Origin: Sipunculus nudus
Lineage: Eukaryota > Annelida > Sipuncula > Golfingiida > Sipunculidae
Assembly: GCA_026874595.1 (NCBI GenBank)
Contig: CM049318.1
Coordinates: forward strand, 35,731,956 to 35,795,955
DNA length: 64,000 bases
Reading direction: 5' to 3'
The notes under the pieces are model-generated. The model was not told where the DNA came from, did not search any database, and worked only from the letters and a program-made list of their open reading frames with translations. Positions 48,149 to 59,799 of this stretch are shown one piece after another (the stretch's first letter is position 1; every line of letters begins with the position of its first letter). The position numbers were made by a program, and so were the translations under genes.

Positions 48149-48551
48149 AGTGTTCTTTTTACTAACAGTTTGTATGTGTACAAGCTCATACATCCAGCCT
48201 ATTAATTTGTGCGGGCAGAGTCATCAAGAAATAACATAAATCTATATAAATATTTACCGTACCAACTTTTGGCTGCCATACGGTTTCATTAATGTTTATG
48301 AGAATATCAGATTTTAATATTCTTAAATTAGACTATAATCAATATTAATATTGCACCAGTACATAATAAGAAAAGTCCTTACTGTGAATTTGCAAATGAT
48401 AACCTGTACACAGGAATAATCAGATTGGCCTTCCTGTTCCAACTGTAATAGATATTTATACACAAACCTTATTAATAGCATTGGATAAAAAATTAAAACC
48501 TGTTCAATAATCCACGCACGGTATGATACGCTAGATGTAAAGTATCTTTAA

Positions 48552-48790
48552 GTTACCGGCTCCGAGATCAAGGCGTAGAGCACAGGGCTCAAAGCCAGGA
48601 GTTCGTGAGTTTGAATCACAGTCGAGGTCGAGAGATTGTTCAAGGACGAGTGCTCTCACAAACAAATGCGCCTTTATGGGGATCCTCGATGTTATGACCC
48701 AACAATGAGGATCACACATACGCATGCAGGACCCTCAAGAGTGGTACACCGAGCCTGGTTAACACCAGGATTAAGGCCGCTGTCACGTAG
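48552..48790 (+). mobile_element. tRNA-derived SINE, second divergent copy
   Basis: The head has GGCGTAGAGCACAGGGCTC and the B box GAGTTTGAATCAC (48607-48619). The body shares ATGCGCCTTTATGGGG-like sequence and ends GAGCCTGGTTAACACCAGGA, as in the copy at 47883. Borders are approximate. Confidence 0.55.
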
Positions 48791-49239
48791 TCCGAAACGG
48801 GAATTGAATTCTGCATATGTACACAGTACTTAGTGAGTAAGCAAAAGGATGGAGGCGGTTACCACTCCGAAATAATTTTTAAAAAGTATATTAAAATTTG
48901 GGCTCCCTGGCAACGTTCTTACTATTTCATAGAGAGGTAACCAAACCTTCTTTTGTAAAATTGTGTCTATATAATATATTCTATCGTATCCTTCATAAAA
49001 ATGCTATAACACGCCGAAACGCTGCCTTCTATTGGTTAACCTTGCTTTAATTAGCCAATCAGCTGCTAATTAACTTGCTTCTTATTTCTAATTTCCTGCT
49101 TCTTGAAAAATGGGCATATTTTGACACTGACACGATATTTGACTTTACATTAGTAAATTACGTTGCATCAGTTTTTCTTTATTTTTTAACTATTATAGAT
49201 AAATAAACATAACAATCTCCATAATAATAAAAATAAGTA

Positions 49240-49620
49240 TCTCCAGATTATCTGTCGTTATGGTTCTGTGTGTGAGTTAACACAGTCCACGTGTGTCTGT
49301 TTACCAGGCACAAAACTACGTGACCAAGGTCCGATTCTGCGCATACGTGACAACTTGTGAAAGGAGAATCACGCAAGAAACACCGGTTAGAAGCTTGAAA
49401 AATCTTGATATGAAAAGTTGTGTTTTACCGCTACCAGGTGGCGTGTGCGCTGTAGTTATACTGTGTGTCGCCGGGTGCAAGTTTATTTCCACTTGTGTAC
49501 AGAAGTAAACAAAGGGTCCCAGAACGAAATATTGGTGGATACGTAAACATTTAAGTATGAAACACTATACATCATGTATATTAAAATATCTGGTATGTGA
49601 ATAAGTATAATAGTGCCATT
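49240..49620 (+). repeat. Dispersed repeat R6, copy 3
   Basis: It starts near GTTATGGTTCTGTGTGTGAG, shared with about 53085 (TTATGGTCCCGCGTGTGAG), and ends with the GTGCAAGTTT to TGGTATGTGAAT stretch shared with 12215-12360. A (GA)n tract follows at 49645-49682. Confidence 0.5.
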
Positions 49621-49643
49621 CAAGGAGGCTGAAAGGCAGGGGG

Positions 49644-49682
<39 letters not shown>

Positions 49683-49688
<6 letters not shown>

Positions 49689-50422
49689 ACATATCAATAT
49701 TTCTTAATACAAGTTTAAATGTGGATAGTTTATCACGAGTATGTTATATACAATACATAAACCGGCATAATTCACAGTCCATGACGAAAGGAAACGACAA
49801 CAAACTCGTAAAGCACTTTGAACTGTCGGTGTAGCAGGAACCGGGAAATGACTGTCCGTGCGTCAGTGACTGTAATGAACTGTTGCAACCCAAGTACTGA
49901 CGAAGGTAGCCGTCTACTTAAATTCAAGGTATTAAGACTTATGAGCCTTACCCAGAATCCTAATATCCTGTGATATCGAACCTTATATTGTGTATGTACC
50001 TGAACCTCAATGCATTTACATTTTCTTTTACATGTTTTTGGTTACATTCTTATACTAAATGGATTTTCAAAAGCAAATCGTATAACAAACTTTCCATGGG
50101 AAAGACATACAGAAGATGAAGATGCATCCTACCATCATATCAAACTTTCAGTCACACTTCGCTCTGTATAAACCTGATTCTGCAAACTTTCATGCCATCC
50201 TTCAGGAACACTGCAAAATAAGTTAATGTTTTCAACAGCAGGACTGTTCAATCAGAAACACAATTGTATAGTGAAAAAAAAACAGGAAAATATAGGAGAT
50301 GAGGACTTATATGCCGGAAGGTATAAGAAATTATAGACCATTTTCTTCGGACAGTATAGGAAATATAGGGAGTCGGTGTAAGACCCTCTGTAAACCATCC
50401 CGGTTTGGTGTCATGTGTGTCA
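49683..50422. other. AT-rich intergenic sequence, no gene recognised
   Basis: No repeat family or coding sequence was identified. Confidence 0.35.
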
Positions 50423-50426
50423 CTAA

Positions 50427-51208
50427 TGTTACGGAACCTAATATAAACAGATCACGTATGCGTGATGAACACAAATTTTTTAATGAAGATAAAAGAAATC
50501 AGATTCTGTATCACTAGGCAGCGTGAAATGTTTAGGGGAATGATAAAGAAGTCAGTGTTTTTTGTTAACAAATAACTATAATTTATTCTTAAAACAACCC
50601 TAACAATACAATACACTAAATCAATACAATTATACAGTAAAACAGCGTTATAGCAACAAGTCAATACAATCACACAGAAAGATAATGGTACAATACCTGG
50701 ATACCAATACCGTCACCACGATAAGTCCTTTAAATGTAAACTCTCGGAGAATGACAGTCCTGTGGAAAGTTCTTTCAACAACCCAGAAAGTAAACTGAAG
50801 TCCAAAAGCATAAAATCCAGGAGAAAGTCTTTGAAAATGTATAATTGCCGCATTCGTCGGATAAGGTCTTAGAATCTGACACACGCTTCTACGTCCGCTG
50901 GAATCTGCTCTGCTGTCTGCCCTCTGGTTCTAAAAAACAACCCCTTTACATACCTTCACATCCCCAGCAGGGAATTTTCCACTTCTCGAACAGTCTATAA
51001 GTTCTTGCACAACACGCGTTTCAGGAATTATCGAGAAGACATCGCTGTGCGTACCTCCATATACCAGGGCCATCACGTGACCCACGACCAGGCGTGGAAA
51101 CCCAAGGCTCACATGACAACGAGAGATTAACTAGTACGGATTAAACATAAAATGTAACAACAACACGAGTTACGCCCGTGTCACATAAGAAAAAGAGCAC
51201 CTGTAACA
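50427..51208 (-). mobile_element. Solo LTR, family L1, 782 bp, CTAA duplication
   Basis: Plus-strand ends are TGTTACGGAACC and CACCTGTAACA, flanked by CTAA (50423-50426, 51209-51212). It aligns with the 30353 copy along most of its length. The right duplication overlaps the first bases of the GCGTA element, so this LTR landed at that element's border. Confidence 0.75.
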
Positions 51209-51211
51209 CTA

Positions 51212-51658
51212 AAACTCCTTTCACACCGGGCCTACGTATAGATTAGAGTAATTTCGGCGTACCGAGTACCGCGTACGCCGAAATTAGGCTGCGTAATCAT
51301 GAAAAAAAATGTTGCTACGCGCAGGATTGGCGTGGTCCCTGCGTAGGTTATGCATAGGCTGGCGTGCGATGACGTTTTTTGTTGGACTGGCGTACTCTTA
51401 TTTATAGGCATGGCGTACATTAGCGTTCATTAGCGTAGTGCTGCGTAGACTTGCGTAAAAAATTGCGTACTTTTTGCGTCCATTACTCTACGCAGACAGT
51501 ACGCTAAAAAATTTAAACAGGTTTTATTTTTGCGTCCATCTCGCGTACCCCCTTATGTCTCTCGTCCCAGCGTAAGCACAGCATAGGGAAGAGTAAGCTC
51601 GGCGTAGTCGGGGCGCCGCACTACGCAACTCTAAGTAGGCCCAATGTGAAAGGGGTTT
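51212..51658. mobile_element. 447-bp inverted-repeat element densely packed with GCGTA motifs, TA target site
   Basis: Left end AAACTCCTTTCACACCGGGC and right end CCAATGTGAAAGGGGTTT are imperfect inverted repeats; the similarity extends through GGGCCTAC. TA precedes and follows (51210-51211, 51659-51660). Between them GCGTA or TACGC occurs about twenty times on both strands, for example CGCGTACGC, TGGCGTACTC and CTGCGTAGAC, with AT-rich spacers. No coding sequence. Dense subterminal motifs could be transposase-binding sites; this is inference. Confidence 0.6.
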
Positions 51659-51816
51659 TATCATGTACTTCTGTGGAAAACATCTAGGGGTTCACCTTTC
51701 CAATGGATTGGTACAAAATAAATAATGCCTTTCCGTGCATATGTGTGCCTGTCGGAGACAGGCGAAAAGGCGTTTTTACGATCCAATATATTATATACAT
51801 ATATACATATAAAGAG

Positions 51817-51820
51817 AAAG

Positions 51821-51875
<55 letters not shown>

Positions 51876-52105
51876 CAGAGACAGAGAGAGAGAGTGAGAC
51901 AGAAACAATGAGATATGAATATCCCTTTAACATCATTGAAAGTTTTTGATTATAGCAGTTCCTTCATATTTTAATTAGACAGATAGATAGATTGATAGAT
52001 AGATAGATTGATAGATAGATAAACATATTGATACACAGGAAAACAGACAGATACTAAGGTGGCTAGACAGGCAGATAAATGGATATATAGATAGATGGAC
52101 TAAGT
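51817..52105. repeat. (GA)n/(GACAGA)n and (GATA)n microsatellites
   Basis: GA and GACAGA repeats lie at 51817-51902; GATA and GATT units at 51976-52022, with scattered units to about 52105. Open frames on either strand here are artefacts of the repeats. Confidence 0.85.
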
Positions 52106-53079
52106 TGTAAGGTGTTGCCAAGTCAATGAGTGTTACAGTCAATGTAAAGAAACAAGTAAAAAACACCAGTGATCTCTTGTCCCTGTAGCGTAGCTGTAGC
52201 CTTTTGATACAGAGGTGTTGAGTGGGGAATGAAAGTGTGTCAGACACAAGATATACGACTCTCAGTAAAAACCCGCATGTATGCACAAACAGGCATCGTG
52301 ACACCGCGGAGCAACGGGAAGTCACCGTACTGGGGTCACTCGGCGCAACAACGTGTGTGCCGGCTGTGGTAGACTGCAGGTAGTTCACTGTACAATCATT
52401 TGTTAAACTTTGTCGTTAGATGATTACGACCTGATAAGACTGGTAAGTAATGTTTATTGATTTTAATTCTTGAACTGAAGTATAAGTTTTGCTTCTTTCT
52501 GATGAACGTTTATATATTGGTTATATACAAGTGATGGGTATAGAAATCCCCGACTAGAGCAGATATATAAGGGACATCGATAGCTTTATTGATCTCTTTT
52601 TGTGATCTGTGAAAGGTCGCTTTATAGAGGTATAATTAATGATGTCTGAGACCCATGCATGGTCGTTCTATGGACTTCCCCGTTGTTTTGAATCATATCA
52701 ACAGTTATGGGAGTTGCAGCTATACTCTACCTAATATTAAAATTGAGCTGATTTTTCACAATGTTTTGCAATCAATCATGCTGAGGTCAACGTTTTGATG
52801 CAGCGTGGGGGTTACAATTGCAAGGGGTGTCTTAGAAACCAACATTTTGGCCTAAAATATCGATCCCTTTATGGGCAAGAGAGCCTGTAAAATTTCTATA
52901 CATAATTTAGACTTGACGGAATGTATAAGAGACATAACGTACATTGTTTAAAGGGACACAATCAGGAGCAATATTATGCCTTTTCTTTACATTTTCAGTT
53001 CAGTTTTACTTATAAACAAATAATTCCCAGCAAAACCATCCCAACACACGATTTCAGTACCTCCCCTTCACCTTATGGT
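52106..53079. other. Intergenic sequence with one strong donor-like site
   Basis: About 52190-52442 is more complex than its surroundings and ends at GACTG|GTAAGTAAT (52442/52443), a possible non-coding first exon. The remainder shows no gene. Confidence 0.25.
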
Positions 53080-53290
53080 CCCGCGTGTGAGTAAACACGG
53101 TCCAGGTGCGTCCGTTTACCATAAGAAGGCCGCGTGACCGGAGGCATGATTTTTGTTTATGTTGGCGCCAGTGATCGCACCCGGTCAACTTTTTTCAATA
53201 CTCGTTTCAGGTGTCATCCAACGAGTTCAGTACATTATTTCGACAGGTACAGTTTCATTTCAAAGAGAGGACGCTAATCTGTTTGTTAAT
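53080..53290 (+). repeat. Dispersed repeat R6, copy 4 (partial)
   Basis: It shares CGTGTGAGTAAACACGGTCC-type sequence with 49257-49300 and CCCGGTCAACTTTTTTC with about 12218. Confidence 0.45.
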
Positions 53291-54907
53291 TTCAACATGC
53301 TTTGTACCCTATAAGGTCCCTTTAAGCAATAACTTAAGACGTGCTCGTCGTCCTCAAACCTTTAAAATGATCCAGACGTACTTAAGCTGCCTTGAAATGT
53401 TTTTACAGACCTCACTATCATCTTTGCAATACCTACTGTATGATATAAACAAATTCAGTGGTCACAGAGGAGTTTGCGTAATAGCGTTATTGAGACCCCG
53501 TCATTTATAATATAAATTCTTGTCAGAGCAATCCATGATTATCTCGTCTATAGATTATTCGATGTGTCGGTATATCGTTAGTGCTATAATATTGCTATTA
53601 ACGCATGATTCTCAATGTACTTAACTTTTCTTTTTTATCAATATTGTTGAAGTCAATACACCTTATCCCATGAGCATGCGCAGTGCGTGTTACTGTCGTC
53701 TGCTGTGTTAGGGCCCAAGGAGCCAGCTATTCGGGTTTTATTAAATGAAACCAGATACATGACAAACACTCCTGCCTGAAGCTCCTGCACTTCTGCAAAT
53801 AAAGCATATGTTTCTACTTTTTTTCATTTGATATAAAACGAATAAGATATTTTTGTTGATATAGCGAACCCCAATACTTGGTGTCATTCGTCGGCAATAG
53901 GTGTCGCTAGTGTAATGGAAACGGTCTCTTGTAAATGAGTCATGATGGAATCCTATTACACTCTCTCGTCTTCCAAATTGCGCAATTACATCATATGTGA
54001 ACTACTTCAGTCAAACCCTGACATCCACTTACCGGTGATGACAATTGGCGTCCCGAGTTTTGTAAACAACAAATCAGTGATAAGACATTTCAAGTGGGAA
54101 GCGCCTGACATCAAGGGCTTTATGGGTCAGCCAAATGGCGCATGCGCATTTAACTCAGATCTATAAATCATATGTGACACTACAGGACTCAGCTGGTTAA
54201 TTCAGATTTTTTTTTATATTAATTGAGCAGGGATTGACTAAATTATTGTATAGAACAGACCTGTAGTGTTTGGGGGGGGGGGGGGGGGGAGGGGGGGGGG
54301 GAGGGCTATGGACTGATAAACCGCTTAAAGTGATGTTTGTGGTGCTTGGGTATAGCTTGATTTGTAAGCCCGTATATAGAATCATTAAAGTATGTTTCTT
54401 ATGCAAGTTTCATATATAAATATAGATCAAATATATCGTGCGATGATATTGTTTACGTAACTTTCTTTTTTTTAGCTGATTCGATGTTTTTATGCTGGCT
54501 TACCTAAGTGCTATGTAAATTCCATTACGGTTCCGGACTATATGACATGGCCTTTACACGACTATCACATGTCCACCAGGCTCTGTCTACCGCACCTGCG
54601 GCTCCTGGGTGTATATAATCATCCCCATACCTAGGTCATGACGCCGAAGAATCTCCGAAAGGCGCACTCGTTTATGACTAAAACCCGACCATTGGGCAGT
54701 CTTCCTATTAGGCCTGCTAAGCGCTTGTCCTCACAATCTCCCAGTCTTGTGCCCTCTGTTAGCTCAATCTAAACGACAAATACTTTTATAAACTTATGTT
54801 TAGTGTCACACATTCATATATTGAAACTTAAGGGAGTGGATGCCTACATACCCGCACGCTCATCGATATTGTTCATTCATCGGATGGCCAAATGCGTGAA
54901 TACAGTA
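53291..54907. other. Intergenic sequence with a poly-G tract
   Basis: A run of about 30 bases of G with one A lies at 54272-54301. Open frames at 53211-53510 and 53942-54166 have no recognised domain. Confidence 0.35.
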
Positions 54908-55669
54908 CGGTGGAACCTCTCCTTATGGGCACCTCTGTATTAAGGGCACCTCCTATATTCGGCCACTTATTGGCATTTGTCACAGGTGTCTGTTTTATTG
55001 TGCGCTGTTGACATTCTGGTTCGTCAGGCAGGTCAGTGGACACGGAAGAGTGTGAGTCAGTTTGTGGACCTTTCCGATAATTGCAGAACTTATAGATATT
55101 CTTCGAAATTTGAAACGGATTGTATACAGTCTTCAGTTTTCCTTTGGAATTATTACCAGAACTTCACTTTTGGATTACAACAGATTGTTTTCGAGATTAC
55201 ATCGGACTATTATTCTCTGAGAAGATTTACGTGAACTGTTCATCTGGATTATATGTTTTAAAGGACTTGCTGAGCTGTGACAGTGGTGGTATCCAGAAAA
55301 GCCTAGGATCCGGACACTCTGGTACTGTACATTTTTACTGTTTTACTGTATTATTGTATTGATTTAGTGTAATGTAATGTTAGGATTGTTTTAAGAATAA
55401 ATTATAATTATTCGTTAACAAAAAACCACTGACTTCTTTATTCATTCCCCTAGACATTTCACGCTGCCCAGTGTTACAGAATCTGATTTTTATTTATCTT
55501 CGTAACAAAATCGATGCTCGTCACGACTACGTGATCTGTTGTTATTAGGTTCCGTAACACAGTCACCTGAAGGTAGGGCCCGAAATATATAATCTCCCTA
55601 CCAAGGACACCTCTTTGTTGTGGCAAAATGTCCGGTCCCATCAGTGTCCATTATTCGGAGGTTCTATTG
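54908..55669. mobile_element. R3 Tc1/mariner-type MITE split by an LTR
   Basis: The left part (54908-54977) begins CGGTGGAACCTCTCC after TA; the right part (55560-55669) ends GGAGGTTCTATTG before TA. Removing the LTR at 54978-55559 gives a layout matching the intact MITE at 1360-1537. Confidence 0.65.
54978..55559 (+). mobile_element. Solo LTR, family L1, 582 bp, nested in an R3 MITE
   Basis: It starts TGTCACAGGTGTC and ends GGTTCCGTAACA, the reverse orientation of the other three copies. AATAAA (55396-55401) precedes the 3' end by about 160 bases. Flanks CATT and CAGT agree with a 4-bp duplication carrying one later change; the expected empty site in the MITE contains GGCAGT. Confidence 0.7.
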
Positions 55670-56169
55670 TATATACTGTTTCGAATAAGAGGTTTGTCAA
55701 CGGCTTCTAGTATACATTCAACATCACATATTAAAAATATGACGGGGACAGGTCAACGAGTCCACCGTACAGCAACCGTGTGGGATCATATATACCTCTC
55801 TATCCGGTATTTTGAGTGACAATTTAAAGACCCCATTGTTTAAAATCATATCAGCTGTCATGGTAATCCGTGAGAACCTGTTTTCAGGGTCAGAGAATGG
55901 AGAAAAATACTGTTAATCATAATCAAGTAAATTCCTCGTGACAAGCATGATAATTACGTCAGTTTGCAATACCAAAATATATATGAAAATACATCTGATA
56001 TTTGTACAGACTGATAAGACACCCCGGTTGTTTATCAATGTCATAAACCGGAAGAGTGCTTATTTGCATAGTGGTAATTACTCTTGAGCCCCAGGGCTCT
56101 AGTTATAAATATATTGCACTTAACAAAAGATACATTGCCCGCAGGAATATAGATCTTGAATCCTAATCT

Positions 56170-59010
56170 TTATCTACACTCTGGATCAACACCCCTAAGC
56201 CACACTCTGGATCCGTCCTGTTACTGGATCAGCAACTTGATCCATACCCTAAATCCGTTCCTTGATCCAAATACTGAATCATCGCCTTGATCCACATCCT
56301 GGATCAGTACCTTGATCTACATACTAGATCCACATTTTAATCCACATAGACATCAGTAACTTAATACACATACTGGACCAGCACCTTAATTGACCCACAT
56401 ATTTGATCCATACCTTAATCCAAATACTAGATCAGTACCTTGATCCACATATTGAATCGACATCTTGATCCACATACTAGATCAGTACCTTGATCCATAT
56501 ACTAGATCGGTACCTTGATCCACATACTGAATCCACATCTTGATCCACATACTAGATCAGTACCTTGATCCACATACTAGTTCAGTAACCATGATCCACA
56601 TATTGAATCCACATCTTGATCCACATACTAGATCAGTACCTTGATCCACATACTAGATCAGTACTTTGATCCACATATTGAATCCACATCTTGATCCACA
56701 TATTAGATCAGTACCTTGATCCACATACTAGATCAGTAACCATGATCCACATACTAGATCAGTACCTTGATCCACATACTAGATCAGTAACCATGATCCA
56801 CATACCAGATCAGTACCTTGATCCACATACTAGATCAGTACCTTGATCCACATATTGAATCCACATCTTGATCCACATACTAGATGAGTACCTTGATCCA
56901 CATACTAGATCAGAACCTTGATCCACATATTGAATCCACATCTTGATCCACATACCAGATCAGTACCTTGATCCACATACTAGATCAGTACCTTGATCCA
57001 CATATTGAATCCACATCTTGATCCACATACTAGATCTGTACCTTGATCCACATACTAGATCAGTACCTTGATCCACATACTAGGTCGGTATCTTGATCCA
57101 CATATTAGATCAGTACCTTGATCCACATACTAGATCAGTAACCATGATCCACATATTGAATCCACATCTTGATCCACATACTAGATCAGTACCTTGATCC
57201 ACATACTAGATCAGTACCTTGATCCACCTATTGAATCCACATCTTGATCCACATACTAGATCAGTACTTTGATCCACATACTAGATCAGTACCTTGATCC
57301 ACATACTAGATCAGTACCTTGATCCATATATTAGATCGGTACCTTGATCCACATACTGAATCCACATCTTGATCCACATACTAGATCAGTACCTTGATCC
57401 ACATACTAGATCAGTACCTTGATCCACATACTAGATCAGTACCTTGATCCACATATTAGATCAGTACCTTGATCCACATACTAGATCAGTACCTTGATCC
57501 ACATACTAGATAGGTACCTTGATCCACATACTAGATCAGTACCTTGATCCATATACTAGATCGGTACCTTGATCCACATATTAGATCAGTACCTTGATCC
57601 ACCTACTAGATCAGTACCTTGATCCACATACTAGATCAGTACCTTGATCCATATACTAGATCAGTACCTTGATCCACATACTAGATCAGTACCTTGATCC
57701 ACATACTAGATCAGTACCTTGATCCACATATTGAATCCACATCTTGATCCACATACTAGATCAGTACCTTGATCCATATACTAGATCGGTACCTTGATCC
57801 ACATACTGAATCCACATCTTGATCCACATACTAGATCAGTACCTTGATCCATATACTAGATCGGTACCTTGATCCACATATTAGATCAGTACCTTGATCC
57901 ACACACTAGATCAGTATCTTGATCCACATACTAGATCAGTAACCATGATCTACATACTAGATCAGTACCTTGATCCATATACTAGATCGGTACCTTGATC
58001 CACATACTGAATCCACATCTTGATCCACATACTAGATCAGTACCTTGATCCATATACTAGATCGGTACCTTGATCCACATATTAGATCAGTACCTTGATC
58101 CACATACAAGATCAGTAACCATGATCCACATATTGAATCCACATCTTGATCCACATACTAGATCAGTACCTTGATCCACATACTAGATCAGTAATCATGA
58201 TCAACATAATGGATCATAACTTCGATCCACATAGTGTATCAGTAACTTAATCAACATATTTGATCCATACCTTAATCCAAATACTAGATCAGTACCTTAA
58301 TCCACATACTAGATCAGTACCTTGATCCACATATTGAATCCACATCTTGATCCACATACTAGATCAGTACCTTGATCCATATACTAGATCGGTACCTTGA
58401 TCCACATGTTGAATCCACATCTTGATCCACATATTAGATCAGTACCTTGATCCACATACTAGATCAGTAACCATGATCAACATAATGGATCATAACTTCG
58501 ATCCACATAGTGTATCAGTAACTTAATTAACATATTAGATCCACAACTTTGATCCACAAATAAGATCAGTACCTTAATTCACATACTAGATCAGTACCTT
58601 GATTAATATATTTGATCATTACTTCGATCCACATACTAGATCAGTTCCTTGATCCACATACTAGATCAGTACCTTGGTCCACACATTGGATCATTTCTTC
58701 GATCCATACACTGGATCAGTACCTTGATCCGCATAATTGATCAGTTCCTTGATCAACATACTAGACCAGTACCTTTATCAACATACTGGACCAGTACCTT
58801 GATCAACATATTTGGTTCACACCTTGATTCACATAATGTGTCAGTACCTTGATCAATATGTTAGATCAACAGCTTCACCCACATACTGGATCAGTATTTT
58901 ATTCTCAAGTATATCTTGATCTACTTTCTGTATAAGCATCTAAATCCGCATAAATGATCCCTATTTTAATCTACATCGTTGATCCACCTCTTGATCAACA
59001 GACTGGTCAC
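56170..59010. repeat. Minisatellite, about 2.8 kb of 25-bp units with two GATC sites each
   Basis: The unit is made of two half-units, GATCCACATACTA (13 bp) and GATCAGTACCTT (12 bp), so GATC recurs every 12-13 bp. Roughly 110 units are present. A variant with TATTGAATCCACATC in place of the second half-unit is interspersed at irregular intervals, and ACCATGATCC variants recur. Both edges are more diverged than the centre, as expected for an array maintained by unequal exchange. Short open frames inside are by-products. Confidence 0.9.
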
Positions 59011-59141
59011 GTCTTATTTAATTCTCACTGACAATCAGCAAAATAAAACGCAACAGTATTCCTCCGTTAACGTCATCGTAAATTTAGTTTCTTTGCCAGT
59101 GGGTGGTACTGATCCTGCGTTGACCGTTGGAAGACTTATTG

Positions 59142-59155
59142 CTGCCACCTAGCGG
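59142..59155. promoter_or_regulatory. CTCF-like motif
   Basis: CTGCCACCTAGCGG closely fits the general bilaterian CTCF core in reverse. It lies about 130 bp from the edge of the minisatellite. A sequence match only. Confidence 0.25.
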
Positions 59156-59350
59156 ATAATTTCAATATTATCCCAAAGTTGAGATTAAAAACATCAAATA
59201 TTGCGAACGGCCGCGAAACCATCTTCCATTTATATCTTGGTCGAAATTAGCATTAAGTTAAGGTAATTACTAAAATTATTTAGGTTAAGTAAGTAAACCA
59301 ATGTTCTAATAATGCTATAAACATTTCCTGTGATTAAAAATCTGTATTCT

Positions 59351-59680
59351 ATGAAATGCATGCCTCCGCCATGCAGTCCATAATACTCCCGATACCGAGT
59401 TCGCTTTCACTTATTCGGCCCATGAATTCCCAGGGTCGTTCGTGCATAAGTGACTACACATTTGTGAATATTCCTTGATAACGTTCCTGGATCCAGATCA
59501 TGTGCCGGACCCACACCAAAATCTAACTGATTCTTCACCCGCCCATCCCCGAAATACCCTGAAAATGTCATGAGATTTCGTCCATGACTGCGTGAGTAGT
59601 ATTGTGAATATACACACAAACACACGCACAAACACACACACGTACGGGGATAGAAACATAGCCTCCTGGTGGAGGCAACT
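59351..59680 (+). repeat. Dispersed repeat R2, complete-looking copy
   Basis: It starts near TGCCTCCGCC (59361) and ends CCTCCTGGTGGAGGCAA, a terminal hairpin that also inverts the left end. The middle shares TTCACTTATTCGGCCCA, TTCGTGCATAAGTGA, ATGTGCCGGACCC and the CACACA-rich stretch with the other copies. Confidence 0.65.
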
Positions 59681-59799
59681 AGCCGCAATGATGGCTTGAG
59701 TAATGACAAACTGTATCATGCATCACGCACAGATCAAGGGGGCTGAATATAGTGACGTTGGGGAAAAACATAACAGACTTTGCTGCTGACTGAAAGGCT

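Noticed and set aside
45517-51208. A full-length LTR retrotransposon bounded by the same-orientation LTRs at 45517 and 50427
   Set aside because: The interval contains SINEs, a TA tract and unrelated repeats, no gag or pol, and the two LTRs are strongly diverged with different flanks.
51975-52388. A 137-codon minus-strand open frame
   Set aside because: Half of it is the GATA microsatellite and the rest has no domain; codon pattern is not convincing.
58649-58852. An open frame at the edge of the minisatellite
   Set aside because: It is a repeat-derived frame; units are a multiple of 25 bp, which is not a codon multiple.
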